Part shown: positions 34,184-46,149 of the stretch, piece after piece
How the letters are laid out: every line of letters begins with the position of its first letter
Position numbering within the stretch: position 1 is the first letter of the stretch
NCBI GenBank assembly: GCA_963693085.1
Contig: OY856409.1
Span: 658,546,591-658,610,590, forward strand
Reading direction: 5' to 3'
DNA from: Alisma plantago-aquatica
Lineage: Eukaryota; Streptophyta; Magnoliopsida; Alismatales; Alismataceae
DNA: 64,000 nucleotides
The notes under the pieces: model-generated
The model's database searches: none
What the model was told of the DNA's origin: nothing
What the model saw: the letters and a program-made list of their open reading frames with translations, nothing else
Program-made: the position numbers and the translations under genes

Positions 34184-34349
34184 TTTTTTTCATTTTTGTT
34201 TGTTTGAAAGTACAAAGCTTGTTGAATCCCAAAATGAGAAACAACTGAAGGGAGAAAAACCATCTTCTATCTTTACATCAGAGAGTTCTATCTAAAAAAC
34301 AAAACAACCTTTCTATCTATACAAGGATCAGAGAAAAAAATCTTCCAAC

Positions 34350-35779
34350 GACACTCAAACTCAACCATCACTATAAAGTGAGAGGGGAGCAAAAAGGATC
34401 AAGAGGCTCATCTTTCAACGACAACGCCTAAGCCAACAACCACATCACCACAAAAGGACATCTGCAACCATGAAATCTCTCTGAACAAGCTCATAACAAT
34501 AGGAACAACCTCAAGCATCGTCACAACTCTTCTCAGCAGGAGAGGGAGAAAAAAACCCTCAAGACCACATAACACTGAGCACCTGAACAAAGCATATCCT
34601 GAGATCTGCAGAAAGATAACCCAAATCAACCACCATGGACAACCTCAATAAAAGACCTTCTGCAAACTAGAACTCTCTCTGACTGAGCACAGAAGCAACA
34701 TGGACAACCTCAGACTTCATAACAGCTCATCTCATCAAAAGAGAAAAAGACGCAGCCAACCAGAAGTAGATCTCAGGCCACCAAACACAACACATCATCA
34801 AAACTCAACCATCACTATAAAGTGAGAGGGGAGCTAAAGAACAGATCCAGAATACAAGATCTGAAAACAAAGACCATCTAGTGAGAGGGGAGCATTAGAC
34901 TCAACCATCACTAGGAACCAAAAAGCAAGCAACAAGGCCTCAGAAGATCTGATCAACAACAAAGCTTGCAGCCAGCACCCCAAAAGGATAGATCTCAGAC
35001 AAAGGAGAACTCAACCAGGCTAGCCAGACCAGGAACCAACCAAAATAAGAGCAAGAAGTAGCATCTTCAGCAGATAGCAAAACCAACAGCCCACCAAGCC
35101 TGCCAAAGCAGGAAAAGGAACAAGCACATCAACATCACCATCAACAACCAACTGAAGAAAGGCAAACCAGCAATAGCAAACCAACAGAACATCCAACCAC
35201 ACCCAAAACTGATCATCAGCAGAAAGGAACCAGACCATCACACCATCAAACCTTTGAAGAAGCCTATATGAAAGCCAAACAACCAAGGAGAGTGAGAGGG
35301 GAGCGTCGAAATCCAAGGGATGGGGACTTGACCATCACAAAAGCCACCACAAGACAAGCACAAAACCATCAGCAACATCGGCCTCAACCAAGCACCCCAG
35401 AGCAGATGCAAGAATGAAACAAGGCACCACAACAACATAAAAACATCAGAAAAAAGTGAGAGGGGAGCGTCCACATCCAAGAGGATGGGGACTCAACCAT
35501 CACATGAACCACCAAAAGGAAGGTCCAGGAAGCAACAACCGCATGAAGGCATCAGAACTAGGTGAGCATCAACCTTAACTAAACATCCCAGAGCAAATGC
35601 AAGACATCAACAAAAGGTCCAGGAACAACAACAACATGAAAACAAAAGAGACCAGGTGACCAACAAACCAAAATAAGATAGCAACAAAGCTACAAATGAG
35701 AGGGGAGCCTCAACATCCAGTGTCAGGATGGATACTCAACCATCACAGGAGAGAGGAGACTCCAACGAAGAAAACAGAA
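34350..35779 (-). repeat. LINE B 3' UTR with reiterated GTGATGGTTGAGT / GCTCCCCTCTCAC modules
   Basis: Read on the minus strand, GCTCCCCTCTCAC and TGATGGTTGAGT occur together six times, near 35740, 35495, 35330, 34910, 34830 and 34390. In the copies nearest ORF2 the order is TGATGGTTGAGT then GCTCCCCTCTCAC with a CCATCC..GGATGT spacer; in two of the distal copies it is GCTCCCCTCTCACTTTATAG then TGATGGTTGAG. Other shared bits (CTTGCAT.TGCTCTG) repeat about every 165-230 bases. No ORF is supported here. Confidence 0.75.
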
Positions 35780-38700
35780 TCATAATTCAACAACATCTAA
35801 GTTTGTATGAAAAATACTCAACTCAGAAAGGATAATTTTCCAAATAGTATCCACAGCTTTGAATTTATCTTCATGAACCCTAGAGTTCCTTTCACACCAA
35901 ATATGATAATATAAGACACTGCAGAGAGAGACAGCAACCTAAGAACTAGAATTGCACATATCATTCCAAGAAGTAGGCATGTTTAAGTTTCCAAGATAAC
36001 AGGAGGCCAAAGTCCAGAGATTTGCATTAAACTCACAACCAAACAAGATATGGTTCGTATCTTCATACCCCTTCATACATAGGAAACAAATAGAAGGTAA
36101 CAAAATACCACATCTTCTCAAATAATCAGAAGTTGGAAGCTTATTGTGCCAAGCTTTCCAAAGATGAACCTTAGCACACATATGAGTCTTAATCCTCCAA
36201 ATCCAAGCAAAGTGATCATCTTTAGCATTCTTGTTTCTAATACAGTCCCAGATAAATCGAAAGGTAACATCCTTCTTGTCATTTAAATTAAGATAATCCT
36301 CTCTAGAAAGGTTGAAGCCATAACTCTTTAACACATTAAGGATCTGTAGCTGGAACCTATTATTAGTTCTTGGCATACACCATCCAGTACCACTCAACAC
36401 AGTAGAGACCAAGCTATTCCACTCAAGACCAGAAAGAGACACCATACTCTTATCAACAATTTCAAACAAAAATTTGTTTGAATGAAGCCAAGGGTCCTGC
36501 CATAATAAGGTCTTGCAACCATTACCAATATGGAACTTAATATGCATCCTCAAGGAATCCCTGCTTCTAATAATATTATTGAAGAGCCACAAAAAGTTAG
36601 GAGACTCCTTCACAGTCCAAAAGGAAACCTTCTTTAAGTACTTCTCAGTGATCCACTTAACCCAAAGGTGGTCTTTCTTGCTAGCAATATTCCAAACATT
36701 GTACAACAAGCATGCTTTAGCAGTATCTTTAGATTTCTTTAAGCCAAGACCTCCCTCATTTTTGGGTTCAGTGATACGATCCCAACTAATCAAATGAATG
36801 CTTTTCTTATTATCATTTCCACCCCAGAGGAAATCCCTACAAATTCTGTCAATATTGTCCAAAATAACAGCAGGAATAGGAAATGCAAACAACCAGTACA
36901 TATGCATATTCCTAAGAGTGGAATTAACCAGTTCAAGCCTACCAGCCATAGACAAGACTCTAGCTTTCCAACACTCAAGCTTCTTTTTAATCTTGTTAAT
37001 AAGAATAGAGCAGAGATGCTTAGATAACTTGCCAGTAAAGAGAGGCAGACCAAGGTACTTGGTAGGAAAAGTACTTTCTTTGATGCCAAGAATATCAATA
37101 ATGGTATCCTTATCCGCATTTGTACTAAAGATAATAGAGCTCTTGCGAGGATTAATCTTCAAACCAGACATAGCTCCAAAGTCACTAAAAATGTTGTTCA
37201 AAGTACAAGCAACACTAGAATCAACTTTAGTGAAGATCATCAAATCATCAACAAAGATAAGGTGGGACAGGGAATTATCTTTGGAGGCACATATAGGTTT
37301 AATCTTCCCATCATTTTCAGCACATTTAATCATCTATGAGAAACCTTGCATAGCTATGACAAAAAGATACGGGGCAATAGGGTCCCCTTGTCTCACACCA
37401 TTGGAAGGAGAAAAGGAAATAGTGGGTTCACCATTAACAAGGACCTGATAAGAAGTAGATAAGAAAATTTCCTCAATCCACTTGATCCAAATCATAGGAA
37501 AACCCATCTTATACATAATAGAAAACAAGTATTTCCAATTGATTGAATCATACGCTTTAGTGATGTCAGATTGAATGCACATAGCTTTAACAGAATTCAT
37601 CTTCTTAAAGTCACTAATTATCTCATTGGTAAGAAGAGTAGCATCCTTAATGCTTCTACCTTTGATGAAGGCACATTGATTCCGATCAATAATAGAAGGC
37701 AGAACACTCTGCAACCTATTAGAAAGAACTTTAGAAATGACTTTATAGAACACATTGCAAAGAGAAATAGGTCGCCAGATCTTAATTTTAGAAGTGTCAT
37801 CTCCTTTAGCAGTCAGGGTAATGAAAGTTTTGTTTGCCTCCCTCAAAATCTTTCCATTCCTGAAGAACTCCTGGACAGCAAGAAAGACATCATCCCCAAT
37901 GATAGGCTAGGCTTTTTTTTATATAAAAACATCATTTTAACCATCGGGACCAGGAGCCTTATCATTCCTCAAATTCATAATGATATAATCCACCTCCTTC
38001 CTGGTGACAGTGTGAATTAAGGAGCATCTCTGATCAGGGGATAAAACACTCCCTTTCCGCTCTCTATCCCAAACATGAGGACCAGAAGACAAATCATTAA
38101 AAAGATTTTCATAAAAGGAAGCAATATACCCTTTAATACTATCTTTATCATAAGAGATGGAGCCATCAATCATCAGCTTTTTGATAGAATTTGTTTGACG
38201 CCTGGTCTTCATAGAGGAATAAAAAAATGTGGTATTCGAGTCACCTTCCTTAAGCCAGGAAACCCTATATTTATGATTATAGAAGGTTTCTTGAATGTCA
38301 ACTTGTTTCTTAGACTCCAACAACAAGACTCTAGCATTCTCATGGAGCATCAAGTCAGAAGGATGAGAATCAACTTGCTCCTGCGCCTGGATAGCATTAA
38401 ACTTGGCAGTCCTAAAATTATCATCAATATCCCCAAAGACATTCTTGTTCCAATAAGAGAGATTGACTTTTAAAAAGGAAAGCTTCCTATAAAGTTTAAA
38501 AATAGCATAGCCATAGACATCTGAGTTCCATGCTTATTTAACAACATTTAAAAAATCATTGTGTTGAGTCCAGGCATTCACAAATCTAAAAGGTGCTTTA
38601 ATATTTCTAGGATGACCAATAGATAAGACAATCTTCCTATGGTCAGAAATAATGTTGGAGATGCATTCACCAGAAAAATCCACATTAGTAGAAAGGAAAT

Positions 38701-39319
38701 CAACATTATAAAGAATACGGTCAATCTTAGAAGCACCAAAATCCACACCACCCTGGTTATTGTTCCAAGTAAATAAAGGACCATTCAGTTCAAGCTCATA
38801 AAGACCACAATTCATAACACAAGACTTGAAATCATCCGTAGAATTTTTCAAAGGAATTTGTTTGTTGATTCTTTCATTAGCTTTTTGGACGCAGTTAAAG
38901 TCCCCCATCAAGATCCAAGGACCATAAATCTTCATAGAAAAGTTACATATAGAATCCCAAAGACCAACTCTATCACTATCCGGGTTATGACCATAAACAG
39001 CAGACAAAAAAATACTAGAGTTGTCAATCTGAATAGCAACATGGATAACTTGATCATTCTCCTCGATCTTAGAAATATTACATCTACTGTCATTCCAAAG
39101 GATTATAACTCTACTAAGAGGGTGAGATAGTAAGTTAGACATCCATTTGAACTCAGGAAAATATCTATTCATGAACTTAGAAATCTTATTCTTCCAAAGT
39201 TTAGTTTCCACCAGAATGTTAATATCATACCTCAATCTTCTAATATCTTCTTGGATGGATAAGATTTTATTAATAATACCCCTCACATTCCAAGAAGCTA
39301 TAGAGAGAGAATTGCTCAT
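35780..39319 (-). pseudogene. LINE B ORF2: endonuclease, reverse transcriptase, zf-RVT
   Basis: The minus-strand frame from ATG 39319 to TGA 35780-35782 (about 1180 codons) stays in one frame throughout, interrupted only by in-frame stops at 38534-38536, a cluster at 37900-37940, 37334-37336 and 35939-35941. Endonuclease: SWNVRGI, ILVETKLW, LMGDFNCVQ, SDHRKIVLS. Reverse transcriptase: KAPGPDG, WRPISLCNVFYKV, VRQGDPIAPYLF and the catalytic FVDD (LIFVDDLMIF). The zf-RVT region reads HLWKAWHNKLPTSDYLRRCG with CFLCMKGYEDTNHILFGC. Absence of frameshifts means it decayed mainly by point mutation. Confidence 0.92.
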
Positions 39320-39461
39320 TTCTTAACCTTGGCTGTTGAACTGACATCCTCAGTGCTAGAAGAAGTCATTTGTAATTCAACCGCTATTGGAGAGTAATTA
39401 GAGTTATCCAATCTATGTGAAATTCCCACATTAAGTTTGGTCTGACATTTCGGGGGAATCA

Positions 39462-40400
39462 TCAGAGACTTATCCTTTTATTAAGATGAATGGAGTTAGA
39501 TGAAGCCTGAGAGCTAATATCGCTATCTAGAGTTTTAACCTCATTAATAGTAATAGGAGTTGAAGGAGCCGATGACTCATCAGGAGCTTTATGCTTCAAA
39601 ATAGCCTCATCATTTTTGGTACACTCAAAGCCCTCATTAACAGCCACAGATAGCTCATGACCCTCAATGATTAGTTCATCCTGTATAGCATTTTTTGCAG
39701 CAGAAATTTCATCTTCATCTTCATTTTCTTCTACAACATAGCCAAAGTCATTCCCTCGAACACCTGATGGATTAGTTGCAACTAGAATATAGTCCTGATT
39801 CTTCTTCACTTCCCATACTTTCTTAGGAGCTGCTACTAGATTAATCACCTTCGATATAACATGCTTCATTCGACACTTAACATGGCCCAGAAATCCACAT
39901 TTCCCACATTTAGTTGGAATCCATTCATACTTCAAACTAACTAGGTGTTCATCACCTTCGTCACTCAGCAGAGTAAGCTTCTGAGGAAATTTAGCATTAC
40001 AGTTCATAAGAACTTGAATCTTGGCAAAGTCGATGCAGTGAACCGCCTGTGTTTGAGCATCCATCTTAAGAGGAATTCCCAAATATGAGCCTATTCTTCC
40101 AAAGAACTTAGAGTCCCAAAGTTCAACCGGAAGGTTCCAATTCTCCACCCATACATGCACATTCTCGAGGACAGCTTTGGATTGTTTTTCCCCAGGCTTC
40201 CTTTGCTTCAAGACTACCGATATGCTCTTTAAATACCACTCGCCATTTAAGACCATTTGGAGATCGTCCTGATCAGAGAACCGGATAAGGAAGAAACCAT
40301 CCCCCCATCAAAGACCTCAAACGAGTCTTTGGTATTCCAGACATTGGTGAAGTGTTAATGTATATTTTTAATGACCTTCCAATAAGCTTTATTGAAATTT
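39462..40400 (-). pseudogene. LINE B ORF1: DUF4283-like domain and zinc knuckle
   Basis: The open part 40256-39462 begins inside a DUF4283-like domain; upstream, after a small shift at about 40300, the matching beginning is readable (AYWKVIKNI, WNTKDSFEVFDG, FFLIRFSDQDDLQMVLNGEW). Then come VENWNLPVELWDSKFFGRIG and a zinc knuckle (KCGKCGFLGHVKCRMKH) whose last cysteine is displaced. The C-terminus is acidic and serine-rich. ORF2 starts 142 bases downstream. It would bind LINE RNA. Confidence 0.8.
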
Positions 40401-40428
40401 AATATCATCATGTCATGCCCAATACATA

Positions 40429-41598
40429 TAGACCTATCAAACTGGGTCAAAATCTGTGGGTGCCCACGGATCGACCCGTTTAAGTTGGGTTTGGGTGATC
40501 AAATTTTCCACCTGTTGAAAATCACACAAACCCAAACCCACATGTTTATATACCGGGTTTCACGGGTGATCCACGAGCACCCTTGAGTGACCTAGTTAAC
40601 TAAAGTTGATATATTTATATAAGTATGGGTTAATTTTAGAAAAATATACAATGTTCTCACTTCATCACAAATCTATCACAACATTATAAAATTACATACA
40701 TATCACCAATTACCTATGTATTTATCATATTTATTAAGGTGTGTTGTGTTACCTAAAACTATAAAGTAGTTGTCAATCACACTTTTCACATATGTTCCCT
40801 ATATTCTTCTAAGATTTTCGAACTGCTTTAATAAACATTAACTCACAATATACCAACTAAACACTGTGTTGTTTTCGCAAACATTAGAACCCTCCCACAC
40901 ACTCGATGCTTTCGTTATGCTCTTTCACACAAATGCACATATAATTCAATCTTGATGGTTAAGTTGTAGATGAAGGAATTTTTGAAACATACACAACTAA
41001 TTTTTTGAACATTTGTTGTTTATAAGGTCAAGTTATTTTTCTTCTTTATGCCTTGGAAGTTAAAATTCCTAAGTCATAGTCATCCCTAAATTAATAGATG
41101 GCCAGCTGCTGCTACATCTCAGAATGGATATAAACTAAAATGGTGAGAGTTAATTAATTCATTAGATGGCACACATGAATTGGTGGGAAGTTAGCACTAT
41201 ACACTTTGAGAATAGATTAATGTAGCAAATGATTGTCTTACTTCTAGCTAACCATTACAGCACTTGTTCTAACTGATAAGGTATGTACGACTGGTGTTAT
41301 TTGGGCATGCATGAAGATGCAGCCACCTACTAGTTATTACCGACATTACCTTGTTAACACTAAACATAGTTATGTGATGTTTTATTTTTGTGTGTTAAAG
41401 GAAGTAACTAGCAATTTATTGTTTTTTGAAAATATTTTATATGGGCACCCGTGGATCAAACCGCAACCCGCTGGGTTGGGTTTGGGTGTCCTTGTCTTCC
41501 ACCCCTTTAGAATTACATCTTCTTGACCCATACCCATGAGACCTGCACCCGCAATGACCCAACCCAAACCCACCCAGCCCACCCATTTGACAGGTCTA
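40429..41598. mobile_element. hAT-type non-autonomous DNA transposon with perfect 8-bp target duplication
   Basis: The ends are inverted: TAGACCTATCAAACTGGGT at the left and the complement of TAGACCTGTCAAATGGGT at the right. AATACATA flanks both sides (40421-40428 and 41599-41606), the 8-bp duplication typical of hAT elements. Subterminal regions are rich in GGGT/ACCC (TGGGTTTGGGTG) on both sides. The 1.17 kb between contains no transposase, so it depended on a related autonomous element. Confidence 0.92.
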
Positions 41599-41606
41599 AA
41601 TACATA

Positions 41607-42200
41607 CAAGATGATATGGGATAAGTACATTTACAACATTCATGATAGATCCATTGTCACAGCTTATGACATCTTAATCACGTTATTTCCATTCTTCACA
41701 AGAAGTGGAATATATGGTTTATGAGAGACTAATCCATATTCTCTCTCACTGAATCCTTCCATGTTGAACTCTTTCAACACATTGCTTTTATATGTGTTCA
41801 ATCTTATGTTGTGAAACATTAAAAAACTATCTCTATAGGTTTTGATCCTATGTAATAGGATGTTTCACCTAATCCTTCATCATTGAAGGTGTTTTCATGC
41901 CATTTCTCAATATTCACAATATTCAGATGTTATTCATCATCATATGTGGAATATTCATATATTCTCCCACTAAATCCTTTTGTAATCACATAACTCATCT
42001 CTTTATCTTGATTCAAGTCAAACTCTTTGAATTTCTTGTCAAGTCAAAAGATCCCATTTTGAGATGCTTATTTCTATCCCAGATTGAACTTTGCAGTTTA
42101 TAGACTTTATTTGCATTGATGAAGTTACAAAACCTTTTAGATTGTATCACTAACACATCCTATGATGTATTCCCTTTAAGGAATCTGATTTATTTCTTCA
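41607..42200 (-). pseudogene. pol: Copia reverse transcriptase remnant
   Basis: The minus-strand reading keeps the order of copia reverse transcriptase: KVYKLQSSIWDRNKHLKMGS (near the usual KL.kSiYGLKQasR.W), then MMMNNI near the YVDD region, GLGETSYYIGSKP (near dLGea.yiLGi) and further fragments (STWKDSVRERIWISLS). Shifts and stops are frequent. The YVDD catalytic residues are not clearly preserved. It breaks off at the hAT insertion. Confidence 0.6.
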
Positions 42201-43932
42201 GATGCTAATTCTCTTAGTCTATTTTAACTACAACAACTAACATGACAATTGGTAAAGAAATTTATATCATGTTCTACAACTTGAACCAATTTGAAAACTT
42301 ATTCAACCAATTTGTCCTTTTATATTATCCATGTAGGTATTTGCCACAAGAACCTATTTCACCCTTTAGGTATTACCCCTTGGGGTGGTGCTATCAAGGT
42401 ACTACCTCATTAACTTACATGGACCCCATAATGGCTTGGAGATATTACTTAGATTATAATATTTAATAGCTTCTAGTCAATTAGTTGGCTCATCCTATTA
42501 TGACCAACTTGTTTGAGTCTTTGGATTCACAATCCTCCAATTTCAGATGTATTCTACTAGAACTATTTTGTTCTATGTCATATGATGAACTTGAGATTCA
42601 ACAACAACTTGCGATTCTCTTCAGTTCGCATTGTACCTCTTTGTTTTCCTCAAAAAATTCAGGTTCTACATTTACTCCTACTAATTCTTTAGAAAATTAG
42701 TTTTCCTATCAACAAAATAATTTTCTTATTGGATTGGGGTTAATAGTAATATTCAACAATGATGGTTTGTGGATGAACCTTTTAAAGAAACTACTTTATC
42801 AATGTAGGTTTTAATCCATAAGACATATCAGGACATTCCCATATTGCATAACTCATATGGTGTCTTATAAACCATTCAGACGGTACATGATTTAGTGAAA
42901 GGTATATATTTATGAATATATAAGAAGATTAGATTTAATTGATAAATATATCATGACTCATCATGATATAATTCCTTCATTTTGACACATCATCATGTTC
43001 GAATGGATTTGACTTGTGATACATTCTCACATTTCTTTGTTGACAGTTCTCAAGGCATTGATGTAATGTATTTCAACATTTAATCTCATCAAAGTTTCTT
43101 CATACTTTTATCAAAGTTATACTTCATTTATAATCTCCTTGAATTTCAAGATTTTTTTATTTCTATTTTACTGAATACATATCATCATATTACCAATAAA
43201 TAGAATTAGGTATAAGTAATTATCTATAGCATCCATTCATAAGATCTTCATGCATCATATGTATGGGGTCTGATGAAAAGCTTATCCTCCCACTACATCT
43301 AGTAAAGGATGTCATGTCACGTTGTGCGTAAATAAGGCTTTGCATGTTTCCTTAGGTTCGATAACCAAAAGAATCTATATAAACATCAATATGTATTTTA
43401 TACATGCAATTCTTATATGTATGTCCAAGGTGACTATTGCTAATGATAGTCTTGATTTATCAATTATAATCTTGTGGTATTAACGTTATAAATACTCATC
43501 TCAAAATCTTCTAGACAATGATCATTTAGATGTTTAGGCAAAGCCATACAAGATCATATCTTTTGAAATAGAAACGTTAATATCTTATTTTATTGATTCA
43601 TCTTTCTTTCATACAATATGCTTATAGTAATTGTTTCTATTTTTATGGCATAATGAAATAGAATTTCTACTAACTCTATTACATGCTCAATGGGATAATA
43701 TAAATATATATATATATATATATACTAAAGCTCCAAAAAATGTTACTTCTCCCTGTCCATCCTTGTCCTTCTATGAGGAATTTCACTTCTTGTCAGATCC
43801 TGCACATCAAATATGTCAGATCTCTGTTTGGTATCATATACTAAGATAAAGAAGTAATCAAATTTATCTTATAATATTAATACCTAAAGTGGAGCCCTCA
43901 AAACCTTCCTTCTTCTTCTTTAGTTCCTTTAA
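42201..43932 (-). pseudogene. pol: Copia protease/integrase region, badly decayed
   Basis: The position between gag and reverse transcriptase requires protease and integrase. The only piece I can read with some confidence is VYKTPYELCNMGM at about 42850-42880, near the usual kTPyElw of the copia integrase C-terminus. A pure (AT)n microsatellite at 43704-43724 has expanded inside this region. The rest has no readable motif. Confidence 0.45.
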
Positions 43933-44734
43933 CTAGAGTGGGTAATTCCTTTTCCAATGTCTAGGATGGTGACAATGGAGACATTTGCCTATTTTCTTCT
44001 CTCCTCCATTTGCTTTGAGATATGAAGATATGGGCTTCTGGCCAACTTTAGAACTTTTCTTAGTTTTTCCTTTGCCTTTAGACTTCCCCTTTGTCTTGCT
44101 GATCACCACCAATGACTTGGGCTTGTCTTCTTTCATCTATCCCTCAGTTGTTCTCAACATGCCCAACAACTCTGTCAATGATTTGTCAAAGTTGTTAATG
44201 TTGTAGTTAATGACAAAGTGACTATATGATTCTAGCAGAGACTATAGAATCATGTCAGTGGCCAACTCTTAACCCAAGGAAAAATCCCAGTCCATCAAGG
44301 TTCTCTACATACCCAATGAGCTTGAGAACATGAGGACCTACTGGATGTCCTTCTGCCATGTTATATTTGAACAGTGCCTTGGAAACATTATATCTCTCAT
44401 GTGTTGCCTGATCTTGGAACATGTTATTGATATGTGTGACCATCTCAATCACATCCATATTCTCATGCTGGATCTGCAACTCATAGTTTACAGAGCATAG
44501 AATCAAACACTTGACATCCATGGCATATTCAATATCCTTCTTGTAAGCATCCATGACAACCTTTGGTGTAGTTGGAAGGGCTTCATCTAATTCTGGCACC
44601 TCCAAGACATAGAGCTTGCGCTCTTGTGTGAGAATAATTCTCAGCGTCCTGAACCAGTCATGAAAGTTGTTCCCGTTTTGTTTGTCCTTCTCAAGGACCA
44701 ATCCCAAAGAAAAGTGATTGTTGTTTGATGCCAT
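43933..44734 (-). pseudogene. gag: Copia gag remnant
   Basis: ATG at 44734 starts a 159-residue open piece (LEKDKQNGNNFHDWFRTLRI, LYVLEVPELDEALPT, YDVKCLIL-like stretch, ALFKYNMAEGHPVGPHVLKL) matching plant copia gag. A shift at about 44285 leads into the frame with SYSHFVINYNINNFDKSLTE and the zinc knuckle CLHCHHPRHWKRNY at about 43940, whose final cysteine is tyrosine. A lysine/serine-rich linker precedes the knuckle. The protein would form the particle. Confidence 0.82.
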
Positions 44735-46135
44735 CGATTCTACAAAAGAACTTGCAATTTGTCAAAACTCCTTTTTGATTTCGGTTTGATTAAAATATTG
44801 GCGATATTAATCAAGTCTTTAATTAATTATCATTCTCATTATTTTGTTTAAATTGATAATCCTCCAGTATCAATTCAAAAAACTACAATGAAAATTTTTC
44901 TAATGAGACAACATCCAAGATGATTCAACTATGACCCGACCAACATCAGCATCCATAGTCAACCATCAAGGTAGGCAACTTCTACCAATTGCATCATATG
45001 AAATTCTAGATAGATGATTTGCACAACTCCTAGCCATGATCATTTGTATGCTTCTGGGTTTAGACGATCTAAGAATCACCAGTTAAGCCTGACCCAATAG
45101 CCAATATGATAATAATACACTCCATGAAGATGGAACCTACATTACTACCATCTCACTTCCACTAGGTAGATGATGCACCACATGAGGGTGTAACCTACTC
45201 TTAGTCGAATAAGCTTTTCATGTGTGTTTCTCATCGAAAGCCTCTTAGACTTCAAATATTTGATTTGAGGGATTTATATATATCATATATATACATATAA
45301 TGTATCTAATCACCACATATATAGTACATATCATATAAATATTATATCCCAGAACGTAAACATGCAATATAAAACAAAAATCAATGGTTATGGCCATGTC
45401 TATTGTCATTGCTTAGAGCCACAAGGTATTACTACAACCTAAGTCAATCATCACATCATATGTATGGACCTTTTGTTAGTGTAGATCTATTCTTGCCAAT
45501 TTGGGTAGATCGTTTCAACCCTTGAATTGATTGTCTCGTCTCTTAGACATTCGGTTGGTCCTCAGGGATGGTTGTCCGACCTCCTGTCCAACTAATGTTT
45601 GGAATCCTTCCAAAAAATCGGTTGGGTCCACTGGCTGGTTGTCTTGCTCTATCGTTATGTCCTCCATGGTCCTCCAGACGGTTATCTCATCTCAGAAACT
45701 GGTCATTTGGCGATGATCATATTCTCTGTCTTTGTAAAAAGGGAAACTATCATATTGCTACTTTATTACACTGTATAGATAAACCTCGAGTTACATGTGA
45801 GGGGGGTAAAGGTAGGAAAGAATTAACTCTACATTTGGAAGAAAGAGGTAGAGGATTGGTATGTAGATCGAGATAAAATAGGAAAAACCCCAACCATCCA
45901 ACCACACACAGATATTGGTTTTAGGCCATAACCATACTACACATCCACCATCAAAACCGCTTATAGGATGATGCATCTAAATTGCATATATATATATATA
46001 TTAGTTTGAGATTATGTGATCTTTGATTAGATATGCATATGAGACAATTTAAATATTCTAATAGTATGCAATAAATAAATGATAAAACTAAAAATCTTAT
46101 CATATTGATTATTCTAAAACATAATAAATTGACGT
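44735..46135 (-). other. Copia leader between primer binding site and gag
   Basis: About 1.4 kb of AT-rich untranslated sequence with no gene. It contains TA-rich runs near 45270-45300 and 45990-46000. Short open frames here have no similarity I recognise. The length is large for a copia leader and may hide further small insertions. Confidence 0.5.
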
Positions 46136-46148
46136 GGCATTGATACCA
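46136..46148 (-). other. Copia primer binding site, slightly decayed
   Basis: The minus strand reads TGGTATCAATGCC one base after the LTR end, matching the initiator methionine tRNA site TGGTATCAGAGCC except for two bases. Confidence 0.75.
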
Positions 46149-46149
46149 C

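Larger units (their letters stand above)
34184..40420 (-). mobile_element. L1-type LINE (LINE B), 5'-truncated, nested in copia pol
   Basis: The minus strand carries ORF1 (DUF4283-like plus zinc knuckle), ORF2 (endonuclease, reverse transcriptase, zf-RVT) and an unusually long 3' UTR ending in seven A (T run at 34184-34190). ORF1 lacks its start, so the copy is 5'-truncated at about 40420. It is a different LINE family from LINE A: the zinc knuckle, ORF1 type and 3' UTR all differ, and it has no RNase H. I could not identify a target duplication with confidence. Confidence 0.87.

Noticed and set aside
43704..43724. (AT)n tract as a regulatory site
   Set aside because: A plain microsatellite inside decayed copia pol, with nothing to suggest function.
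44735..46135. Open frames at 45531-45876 as a small gene
   Set aside because: Overlapping frames of similar length on one strand, no domain, and located in the copia leader.
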